This document shows, one piece after another, positions 16,104 to 23,178 of a DNA stretch of 37,209 nt; position 1 is the stretch's first letter; each line of letters begins with the position of its first letter. Origin of the DNA: Verrucomicrobiota bacterium (GTDB taxonomy: Bacteria; Verrucomicrobiota; Verrucomicrobiia; Limisphaerales; UBA1100); the NCBI GenBank assembly GCA_028872645.1, contig JAPKDK010000003.1, forward strand, positions 1 through 37,209, given 5' to 3'. The position numbers and the translations under genes are program-made. A model generated the notes under the pieces. It worked only from the letters and a program-made list of their open reading frames with translations, ran no database searches and was not told where the DNA came from.

Positions 16104-17018
16104 TTATTTTTTGAAAAATGGGAATAGTGTTTTTAACTCCGCTTCGCTCGGGCGGCGGCCATATTCGCAAAGTTCAAATGCCTCGGCAGTTTTCACAGCC
16201 TTGCCTTTCTCCGGGCCATACCATTTCACCAGTGACTTGCGGAAGCGATCAGCAATGCGGCCATTACGACCAGTCCAATTAGCCTTGAGGATTTCCTTGC
16301 GCGCCACGGGATCGTGAGCCTTGCTTCGAATAAGTGTCTGCGCCGAGCCATTTGCGCCACCCTCGTAAACTTGTGATTCCAGTGCATCGAGCGCATGCAC
16401 TTTTTCATCGAACACATCGTCGATAGAAATCGCGATGTCTGCCTGGAAAGGATAGGGGCGAGTAAAGCGATCGGGGAAATACATAAAGACAGGCATCCGC
16501 TTCACCGGCGGCGTATCGGGCACATAAAACGGAACGCCCACCATGAAGGCCGCATCGCGAATGAGCAGTCCGGCGTTGCGGTGATCCGGATGATAATCAT
16601 GCGGGCGATGAGTGAAAACAAGGTCTGCCTGCCATTCGCGAATTAGTCGTGCAATAGTTTTGCGATTAGCGAGCGTGGGCATGATTTCGCCATCGTGAAT
16701 ATCCAACACTAGCGACTCCACTCCCATGCGCTTGGCTGCTTCCTTTGATTCAGCGGTGCGGCGCTTCGCCAACGGACCGCCGGCCATTTTCCAGTGACCA
16801 ATGTCGCCGTTGGTCACAGACACAAGCTTAACCTTGTGTCCGAGCTGCGCCCACTTGATAGCACAACCGCCCAACTGAAACTCCGCATCATCCGGATGCG
16901 CGCCAAAGGCAATAATGCGCAGCACGCGCTTGGGCTGTGCTGCGGCGTCCGCGAGGGAAACCAAAAGCGAGAGGCACAACAGGGCGGCAAGAATACGATT
17001 CATTTTCATACGATTCAT
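16104..17018 (-). CDS. Secreted PIG-L/LmbE family deacetylase
   Basis: A 304-residue protein with a hydrophobic leader (MNRILAALLCLSLLVSLADA, after a short Met-rich start). The zinc site is visible as IIAFGAHPDDAEFQLGG (the AHPDDxE motif) and THRPHDYHPDHRNAG (the HPDH motif). Family members de-N-acetylate amino sugars such as GlcNAc-inositol or chitobiose. The signal peptide indicates it works outside the cytoplasm, so a glycan substrate is likely. The ATG overlaps the TGA of the sulfatase before it (ATGA), and the hydrolase gene follows four bases later. The pairing with a sulfatase suggests an N-acetylated, sulfated sugar, but this is inference from gene order. Confidence 0.92.
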   Translation of the reverse strand: MNRMKMNRILAALLCLSLLVSLADAAAQPKRVLRIIAFGAHPDDAEFQLGGCAIKWAQLGHKVKLVSVTNGDIGHWKMAGGPLAKRRTAESKEAAKRMGVESLVLDIHDGEIMPTLANRKTIARLIREWQADLVFTHRPHDYHPDHRNAGLLIRDAAFMVGVPFYVPDTPPVKRMPVFMYFPDRFTRPYPFQADIAISIDDVFDEKVHALDALESQVYEGGANGSAQTLIRSKAHDPVARKEILKANWTGRNGRIADRFRKSLVKWYGPEKGKAVKTAEAFELCEYGRRPSEAELKTLFPFFKK

Positions 17019-18610
17019 TTTTTATTTTTGTTCTTCTTTGATTTGTTTGATGGCTTGGGTAACACGTTGGCGCGCTTGGCCCAGGCCTCCCACATAGCCT
17101 TTAGTTCCTGTGCCTTGTCGGCGCGTTGATTAATGAGATTCACCCTCTCGGTGCGATCTGTCTTTAGATTGTATAGCTCCCACTCCTGCTTGCGAAAACG
17201 CGCGTTTGCAACGAGCTTCCAATCGCCTGAACGTACCGCGCGGTTGCCCACGTGTTCCCAGTAGATTCCTGCACGATCAAGCGGCTCATCAGTAAACGTC
17301 GGCACCAAACTGCGCCCTTCCAATGGCTTAATGACGTGATCCTTGAATTTTTTTGGATAGGCCGCTCCAGATACATCCACGCACGTGGCCATAACATCAA
17401 TCACATGGCCCGGTTGATGACGTAATTTGTTCTTTTCCTCAATCCCATCTGGCCAATGAGCGATGAGTGGAGAAGCAATGCCTCCCTCATGATTATCCTT
17501 CTTGAAAAACTGGAATGGCGTGTTGCTCGCGTTGGCCCAGCAGAGACCGTAGCTAGCAAAGGAACTGTCGGTGCCAATCTTGCCACCCTTTTTTCGCTCG
17601 AAACCGAACAGGCCAGATTCATCGCACCCGCCATTATCTGCCAAAAACAAAACTAGCGTATTGTCGCGCTGACCATGTTCATCTAATGTAACCAGAATGC
17701 GACCAATACTTTGGTCCATGCTATCTATCATTGCTGCATAAATCGCCATCCGCTCGTCCATCTCCTTTTTCTTCGATTCATTAAGCGAACTCCAAGCCGG
17801 TGCCTTGTTATGGCGGCCACTAATCGGCCAGCGTTGATCGACAATGCCCATCTCTAACTGGCGCGCATGACGTTCAACACGCAGATTGTCCCAGCCTTTC
17901 AGGTATTTGCCTCGATATTTTTCAATGTCCTTCTCGAGTGCATGCAGCGGCCAGTGAGGTGAGGTGAAGGGTACATATAGAAAGAATGGCTGTTCCTTTT
18001 TCTCAACCAAGTGTTCGCCAATAAACTTCGCGGCGTATTTCCCAATTTCAGTAGTGTAATAAAAATATTTCGGAAACTCCGTGATGGGATCGTTTCCAAG
18101 CGTAAGTGTATTTGGAGTATAAAAACTACCTGCACCAGCAATGGTACCAAAGAAGCGATCAAACCCACGCTGCCGTGGCCAGTTTTCCTTGGAGCCGCCG
18201 GCGAGTTTGTTTTTGTTCTCGGTCAAATGCCACTTGCCGGTCATGAAGGTCGCGTACCCTGCGCCCTTCAGCACCTCGGCAATGGTCACGCACTCTTTAG
18301 TAATGTGGCCGACATAACCGGGCGTGGACGTTGGGTTGGTCATCGCACCCACACCTGCCTGATGCGCATAAAGACCGGTCATTAAAGAAGCCCGTGTGGG
18401 GCAGCAGCGCGCCGTGTTATAAAACTGCGTGTAACGCAAACCGTTGGCCGCCAGTTTGTCGAGATTGGGAGTCTGTATTTCGCCGCCGTAGCAACCAATG
18501 TCCGAAAACCCCATATCATCGGCCATCACCAAAATAATATTCGGCCGCACGGCATCTTTGGCAGACGCGGTGACTGCCAACAAAATAAATAGTGCAAACA
18601 AGTGTTTCAT
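17015..18610 (-). CDS. Secreted sulfatase (arylsulfatase A-like)
   Basis: A 531-residue sulfatase beginning at ATG 18610, which gives the leader MKHLFALFILLAVTASAKD; the track's TTG start would place eleven polar residues in front. Landmarks are PNIILVMADDMGFSDIGCYG, the formylglycine site C69-C-P-T-R73 followed by ASLMTGLYAHQAG, GKWHL, FYLYVPFTSPHWPLH-like text, and LFLADNGG for the metal site. The C-terminal end (KSKKNKNKK) is very basic. It is of the long arylsulfatase type common in PVC bacteria. It is the first gene of the minus-strand group with PIG-L and two hydrolases, and it overlaps PIG-L by ATGA. A CACAGAGG-type repeat lies upstream, in the probable promoter region. The substrate is unknown. 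Confidence 0.94.
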   Translation of the reverse strand: MKHLFALFILLAVTASAKDAVRPNIILVMADDMGFSDIGCYGGEIQTPNLDKLAANGLRYTQFYNTARCCPTRASLMTGLYAHQAGVGAMTNPTSTPGYVGHITKECVTIAEVLKGAGYATFMTGKWHLTENKNKLAGGSKENWPRQRGFDRFFGTIAGAGSFYTPNTLTLGNDPITEFPKYFYYTTEIGKYAAKFIGEHLVEKKEQPFFLYVPFTSPHWPLHALEKDIEKYRGKYLKGWDNLRVERHARQLEMGIVDQRWPISGRHNKAPAWSSLNESKKKEMDERMAIYAAMIDSMDQSIGRILVTLDEHGQRDNTLVLFLADNGGCDESGLFGFERKKGGKIGTDSSFASYGLCWANASNTPFQFFKKDNHEGGIASPLIAHWPDGIEEKNKLRHQPGHVIDVMATCVDVSGAAYPKKFKDHVIKPLEGRSLVPTFTDEPLDRAGIYWEHVGNRAVRSGDWKLVANARFRKQEWELYNLKTDRTERVNLINQRADKAQELKAMWEAWAKRANVLPKPSNKSKKNKNKK

Positions 18611-18659
18611 GCGGGAAATAAATTTACTGTGTTCTTCACGCAACGGGAAGTCATTTTAT

Positions 18660-18747
18660 GAACCGCCAAGGCGCAAGGATACCAAGTTATTTGCACAAAA
18701 AAGCGAGACGAAGCCCGCTGTGAAACTCTGTGCCTCCGTGGTGAAAA
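18660..18747. repeat. Composite interspersed repeat: GCCAAGGCGCAAGG unit and CACAGAGG-type unit
   Basis: AACCGCCAAGGCGCAAGGAT at 18661, followed about 45 bases later by ACTCTGTGCCTCCGTGGTGA, makes up most of the space between the sulfatase start and the proline-rich gene. The second unit matches the right arm of the 10829-10885 repeat with one base changed. Both are short non-coding dispersed sequences. No gene is visible here. Confidence 0.6.
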
Positions 18748-19824
18748 TTAGTTCACCGGCTTTTTGGATGCCGCGCGGATAGCGTCATGATGGCGGGACA
18801 TATAATAGAAGCTCTGCTTGCTGCTGCGTTCGCCGAGGCAGAATTGGAACTCGATGCGATAACCGCCCTTCGGCCACGACGGGCCTACGAGCGCGAGCGC
18901 GTTGACCGTGGTGCTAATGCTCTGGCCGGGCTTGAGCGTCACGGCCTCGGTCGGGCGTAATAAACCAATCGAGCCGGGCACAGTATAGGATTTGCCTTGG
19001 CACATGATCACGAGACTCTCTTTCCAAAGAATACGTTTACCTGCTTGGCGCAGGGCATCCACGGTCACAGGTTTGGCGGTGGGATTAGTGATCGTGATTT
19101 TATATTGACCGTCACCATCGGGATTGGTCCATTTGATAGCTTTGGTCGGCGGCACTTTTTCCACTGTGTAATTCACCACACCACCTGCCAGCAACGCGGG
19201 CCGACCGGTCACGGAACACATGTGTTTGGCGTCCGTTTCCTGCGCTTTGGGCCAAGCGCGTTTTTTTTGTGCGGCCCATGGAGAAGTAAGTTTGCCGTTC
19301 ACATTTTTCCAGCCCATCGGCAGTTCGCACGCAAGCTTGATGGCGGCAAGCTTCTTGGCGTCCACCGCTTCCACGGCCTCGATGCGAAGACTGCCGCGCA
19401 CTTTGGAAATAGCCACGATCACTTTGCCTTTGGGATAAGCCGGCTTTTGCATTTGGCGGGCGGAATGGTTGGCCGTCAGGTTAGCGCCCGGCTTGATGTC
19501 ACCGCGCAACACGCCATCGATATCCAGTGTGAGGGTGTGGTTGAAAATGGGTGGCAACGATCGGGAAGTCGGCCCTTGTTTGATGTTGGCAACAGTGCCA
19601 GTGACAACAATTTGTTTCTCTGCCCAGTTCACAGCCTGTGGCTTGACTGGCCCACGACCAGGGAAGCGCCCCGGCAATCCACCAGGCAAACGACCCGGCA
19701 ACGGACGCACTCCCGGCTGAATGGCCGGACGCGGCGTAGGCCGGACTTGGGGAGGGTCTACCGCAAAACCACCAAGCGGCAGGCAGAGGATTAACACTGA
19801 GGGGATGAGCTTATGCGTATTCAT
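18748..19824 (-). CDS. Secreted proline-rich protein of unknown function
   Basis: A protein of 358 residues that I do not recognise. It starts at ATG 19824 (MNTHKLIPSVLILCLPLGGF, a signal peptide); a GTG two codons earlier is possible. Residues about 25-65 form a Pro/Gly/Arg linker (RPLPGRLPGGLPGRFPGRGP). The middle (IVVTGTVANIKQG, FNHTLTLDIDGVLRGDIKPG, GKVIVAISKV) resembles a small beta-barrel that might bind ligands. The last third (YKITITNPTAKPVTVDALR, AVTLKPGQSISTTVNALAL) looks like an immunoglobulin-like or transglutaminase-associated beta-sandwich. Single cysteines (ACELPMG, HMCSVTG, IMCQG) could form disulfides. It stands alone, with repeats on both sides. Likely an envelope or matrix protein. 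Confidence 0.75.
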   Translation of the reverse strand: MNTHKLIPSVLILCLPLGGFAVDPPQVRPTPRPAIQPGVRPLPGRLPGGLPGRFPGRGPVKPQAVNWAEKQIVVTGTVANIKQGPTSRSLPPIFNHTLTLDIDGVLRGDIKPGANLTANHSARQMQKPAYPKGKVIVAISKVRGSLRIEAVEAVDAKKLAAIKLACELPMGWKNVNGKLTSPWAAQKKRAWPKAQETDAKHMCSVTGRPALLAGGVVNYTVEKVPPTKAIKWTNPDGDGQYKITITNPTAKPVTVDALRQAGKRILWKESLVIMCQGKSYTVPGSIGLLRPTEAVTLKPGQSISTTVNALALVGPSWPKGGYRIEFQFCLGERSSKQSFYYMSRHHDAIRAASKKPVN

Positions 19825-19829
19825 TTTCA

Positions 19830-20072
19830 CAGGATGTCAGACGGGGATTCTACAAGATCGACCCAAATTTTAAAGGGGTTTTTTTGAACACAGATAAGCA
19901 GGAGATTCAGGGTCTATATTAAGATTTATCGTGGATATCCATTTTCATTTCTTCTCAAGAATTAGTGTCACAATCTTATTCATGGAAGCGGTCAGTAGCT
20001 TAAATCAAATTTCCTAAATGATGAAAAGTCTTTGCTGGCAGGGGTTCCACAGAATACTATCAGCGCTCTTAC
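19830..20072. other. Intergenic region with a degenerate repeat; divergent starts
   Basis: The 240 bases lie between two divergent genes. I see no ORF with a family signature. The part from about 19884 (TTGAACACAGATAAGC) to 19971 (ATCGTGGATATCC and AAGAATTAGTGTCAC) looks like a worn copy of CACAGATTA-type dispersed repeats found in many bacterial genomes. Promoters for both flanking genes should be here, but no boxes stand out. Confidence 0.4.
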
Positions 20073-21113
20073 ATGAAGGCACTGCTGCTCGAAGAATACA
20101 AGAAACTGACCGTTACTGATATGCCCGAACCGGAGTTTGGTGAGCACGACGTGCTGATTCAGATCAAGGCATGCGGTATTTGTGGCAGCGATATCCATGG
20201 TTTTGATGGCTCCAGCGGGCGGCGCATCCCTCCACTTATCATGGGCCACGAGGCGAGCGGTGTAGTGGCCAACACTGGCAGTGCAGTCACCAAGGCAAAG
20301 AGTGGGGACCGCGTCACGTTTGACTCAATGGTGTCGTGTGGCCAATGCGGCTTTTGCGAACGTGGGCAAATGAATCTGTGCGATGAGCGCCGTGTCCTGG
20401 GCGTTTCCTGCGATGATTACCGGCAGCATGGTTGCTTCGCCGAGTACGCAGTTGTGCCCGAACACATTATTTACCCTATGCCAGATAACCTCGCCTTTGA
20501 GCACGCTGCAATGATCGAGCCAGTCTCCGTGGCAGTACATGCGGTGAAGCGCACCCCAATCACTGAAGGTGACACTGCTGTGGTGGTCGGTGCGGGCATG
20601 ATCGGACTGCTAGTTGTGCAGGCTTTAAAGGCTGCGGGTTGCGGTAAGGTTATTGCCGTCGACTTGGCTGAAGAGAAACTGTCATTGGCAAAAGATCTCG
20701 GTGCAGAAATCGGCATTAACCCCAATAGCACCGACGCCGTTCAGAGTATTCGAGAAGCAACTGGCGGCGATGGTGCTGACATCGCGATGGAAGTCGTAGG
20801 AGCAACGCCTACCGTGCAGACCGCTATTGAAGGCACTCGTAAGGGTGGATCTGTTACCCTCATTGGAAACCTTGCTTCCAAGGTTGATTTTCCGCTGCAA
20901 TCGGTTGTGACGCGCGAACTCACTATTTACGGCACCTGCGGTTCCAACGGCGAATACCTCGAATGCATTGATCTCCTTTCCCGCGGCGTCATCAAGGTCG
21001 ATCCTCTCATCAGTGCCAAGGCCACGTTGGACGAAGGCCCCGAATGGTTCGACCGTCTCTACGCCACCGAAGCCGGCTTGATGAAAGTAATTCTGCAGCC
21101 GACAGGACCCTAG
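20073..21113 (+). CDS. Zinc-dependent alcohol/polyol dehydrogenase (MDR superfamily)
   Basis: A 346-residue medium-chain dehydrogenase. The catalytic zinc ligands are in ACGICGSDIHGF (Cys37) and MGHEASG (His59, Glu60); the structural zinc is held by Cys89, 92, 95 and 103 in SCGQCGFCERGQMNLC. The NAD-binding loop is AVVVGAGMIGLLVVQA, and the acidic residue in VIAVDLAEEKL favours NAD over NADP. It resembles sorbitol, threonine or galactitol-phosphate dehydrogenases, so oxidation of a sugar alcohol or similar secondary alcohol is likely; the substrate cannot be fixed. It is followed immediately by an MFS transporter remnant, suggesting that it once formed a dehydrogenase-transporter pair. Confidence 0.93.
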   Translation: MKALLLEEYKKLTVTDMPEPEFGEHDVLIQIKACGICGSDIHGFDGSSGRRIPPLIMGHEASGVVANTGSAVTKAKSGDRVTFDSMVSCGQCGFCERGQMNLCDERRVLGVSCDDYRQHGCFAEYAVVPEHIIYPMPDNLAFEHAAMIEPVSVAVHAVKRTPITEGDTAVVVGAGMIGLLVVQALKAAGCGKVIAVDLAEEKLSLAKDLGAEIGINPNSTDAVQSIREATGGDGADIAMEVVGATPTVQTAIEGTRKGGSVTLIGNLASKVDFPLQSVVTRELTIYGTCGSNGEYLECIDLLSRGVIKVDPLISAKATLDEGPEWFDRLYATEAGLMKVILQPTGP

Positions 21114-21119
21114 CTTTCT

Positions 21120-21409
21120 TTCATCTGGCGCCTTTAAGCGAGGTTGTGAATGAGCGCATACCAACAAATCTTCGGGCTACTTATCTTTCCGTTCAAAGTT
21201 TGGCAGGTCGATTGGCCTTTGCGACTTGCCTCTTAGCGCTGTCACTTGTCATTGGAGACGGCAATACTGACTGGAACTCCCTATCACTGATGGCGAAAAT
21301 ATTCTTCAGAGTTGGAACGGCAGGTTGGATGATTCTGATTCTCACCGCCCGATTTGTGAAAGAGAAGCCGCCAGATTTAAAATCATCTTATTCATCGACT
21401 GTACGATAA
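21120..21409 (+). pseudogene. C-terminal remnant of an MFS transporter
   Basis: From just after the dehydrogenase stop the frame reads APLSEVVNERIPTNLRATYL, then SVQSLAGRLAFATCLLALSL, a soluble loop, and GTAGWMILILTARFVKEKP to a TAA. This matches the last three or so helices of a 12-helix major facilitator (the N-x-x-IP-x-x-x-RAT-x-LS loop is typical). The first 300 or so residues are missing and no start is present. The track's ATG at 21044 lies inside the dehydrogenase gene in another frame and is not meaningful. The remnant probably arose by deletion of the 5' part. It could have been the transporter for the dehydrogenase's substrate. Confidence 0.65.
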
Positions 21410-21487
21410 AAACCCTAAGGGGTTCCCGCGATTTTTTAATGAAAACCGCTTGCGCAGAACTGAATCTGCGCGTGGTTAGTGGAGAAG

Positions 21488-21670
21488 TATGCCAACATCA
21501 TGACCGGCGTAGGAAAGACTCATTCCGACCTCGCACGCGGATTTATTAAGGCTGCAATCATCAGCCACTAGTTGCCAATGACCGACCACAATTCCAAGGA
21601 CTCACACAAATAGTGGACAAAAAAATTCCTACTGGAGAAGACGATGCTGGAAATCCGGTTTAACGGCTGA
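21488..21670 (+). pseudogene. Degraded C-terminus resembling YchF/OLA1 GTPase (TGS domain)
   Basis: One frame reads VGKTHSDLARGFIKAAIISH and then stops; a second, shifted frame ends with LEKTMLEIRFNG and a TGA at 21670. Together they resemble the end of YchF-type GTPases (G-x-IHSD-x-x-RGFIKAEVI ... DGD-x-x-x-x-RFN). The frameshift and stop show that it is decayed. Between the MFS remnant and this segment (21410-21487) nothing is recognisable. The assignment rests on two short motifs in the right order and distance. Confidence 0.45.
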
Positions 21671-21671
21671 C

Positions 21672-23147
21672 CTAAATAATTTGCTTAATCGGCTCTGCCC
21701 CTTCCACGCCAACTAATTTTTGGTCAAGGCCTCGGTAAAAATAGCTCAGCTCATTGGGGTCGAAGCCGAGTTGGGCCAAGACCGTTGCATGAAGATTTTT
21801 CACGTGGAATCGGTCTTCCACGGCAGCCGCACCGAGTTCGTCGGTCTTGCCAACGCTAATGCCGCCTTTGATGCCGCCGCCGGCCATCCACATTGTGAAA
21901 CCGTAGCTATTATGATCCCGGCCCGTACCTTTGGCATATTCGGCAGTGGGTTGGCGGCCAAATTCGCCACCCCAAACGATAAGCGTTTCATCCAGTAACC
22001 CTCGTTGTTCGAGGTCCTTCAATAAACCGGCAATCGGTTGATCGGTATTACCGGCATGGTAGTTATGGTTTTTCTCGAGGTCACCGTGGGCGTCCCAGTT
22101 CGCATCGTTGTGATTGCCGCCGCTGTAAATCTGGATAAACCGCACTCCGCGCTCCACAAGCCGACGTGCAAGTAAACATTTACGCCCGAAATCCTGCGTA
22201 CGTTTTTGGTCAAGGCCATAAAGTTTTTGGATGTGATCCGGTTCACTATCAAAATCCACCGCCTCAGGTGCACTCATTTGCATTTTATACGCGAGCTCAT
22301 AGCTGGCAATGCGGGCAGCAAGATTGGAGTTGTCCGTACGTGTGCTGAGATGGCGGTTGTTGAAGCGGCCCAACGCATCAAGCATCGTACGCTGTTCATC
22401 ACGCTCCATCCCTCGCGCGTTTTTCAAATCAAGAATCGGCGTGCCGCTAGCGTTTACAGTGACACCCTGATACGCGGCGGGCATATAGCCGCTCGTCCAA
22501 TTTTTCGCACCACTTATAGGGCCGCCGGTGGGGTCGAGCATTACGACATATCCGGGCAGGTTTTCATTTTCGCTGCCGAGGCCGTAATTCACCCACGAAC
22601 CCAACGAAGGTTTTCCGCTGAGCAAGTGACCCGAATTCATCATCAACATCGCCGAGCCATGGATAGGCGAATCGGCCGTCATCGAATGCAGGAAGGCAAT
22701 CTTGTCCGCTTGCTGGCCAACGTGCGGGAAAAGGTCACTTATCTGTTTACCACATTGACCGTATTTTTTAAAATTCCATTTCGGGCCGACCACACGGCCA
22801 CCTGTCTTTTTTCCGCCACGCCCAAAAGTTTTCACGTCAATCGTCTTACCGTCCAATGGATAGAGCTTGGGCTTGTAATCAAACGTGTCCATGTGGCTTG
22901 GTCCACCATACATAAACAGAAAAATCACATGCTTCGCTTTCGCTGGCAACGGCGGCTTCTTGGGCGCAAGCGGATTGGCCCACGGCGTCTTGCCGTCTGC
23001 TGCCATCGCTTGATTGGCGAGGAAACCATCCCCCGCCATCATTCCAGTGAGTGCTAAAGAAGAGAAGCCGCCACCAACTTGGTGTAAAAATTCTCGCCGC
23101 GAGGTCTGTCCGCAAAACGTGTTTGCTGGTTTGTCAATGTTCGCCAT
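21672..23147 (-). CDS. DUF1501 family protein, Tat-exported
   Basis: A 491-residue protein. The N-terminus has a twin-arginine type signal (TSRREFLHQVGGGFSSLALT, ending at ANQAMA), then the DUF1501 fold: KHVIFLFMYGGPSHMDTFDY, LHSMTADSPIHGSAMLMMNS, LPGYVVMLDP, TLIVWGGEFGRQPTAE, GRDHNSYGFTMWMAGGGIKGG. DUF1501 belongs to the alkaline-phosphatase/sulfatase superfamily and is greatly expanded in PVC genomes; its activity is not established. It follows the PSD1/cytochrome gene after 31 bases. This pairing is typical and suggests that the two proteins work together in the periplasm. The stop lies next to the YchF-like remnant. Confidence 0.93.
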   Translation of the reverse strand: MANIDKPANTFCGQTSRREFLHQVGGGFSSLALTGMMAGDGFLANQAMAADGKTPWANPLAPKKPPLPAKAKHVIFLFMYGGPSHMDTFDYKPKLYPLDGKTIDVKTFGRGGKKTGGRVVGPKWNFKKYGQCGKQISDLFPHVGQQADKIAFLHSMTADSPIHGSAMLMMNSGHLLSGKPSLGSWVNYGLGSENENLPGYVVMLDPTGGPISGAKNWTSGYMPAAYQGVTVNASGTPILDLKNARGMERDEQRTMLDALGRFNNRHLSTRTDNSNLAARIASYELAYKMQMSAPEAVDFDSEPDHIQKLYGLDQKRTQDFGRKCLLARRLVERGVRFIQIYSGGNHNDANWDAHGDLEKNHNYHAGNTDQPIAGLLKDLEQRGLLDETLIVWGGEFGRQPTAEYAKGTGRDHNSYGFTMWMAGGGIKGGISVGKTDELGAAAVEDRFHVKNLHATVLAQLGFDPNELSYFYRGLDQKLVGVEGAEPIKQII

Positions 23148-23178
23148 GAGTTTGTTTTAGTTTAAAGGTTTCAGTGGA

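Noticed and set aside
18997-19794. 265-codon plus-strand ORF
   Set aside because: Antisense to the proline-rich protein; it has no leader or domain. The minus-strand ORF has a proper signal peptide.
21449-21468. Small hairpin GCGCAGA-ACTGAA-TCTGCGC as a terminator for the MFS remnant
   Set aside because: The arms are seven bases long and no T-run follows; it is weak and in decayed sequence.
22206-23057. 283-codon plus-strand ORF
   Set aside because: Antisense to DUF1501, whose motifs are unmistakable.
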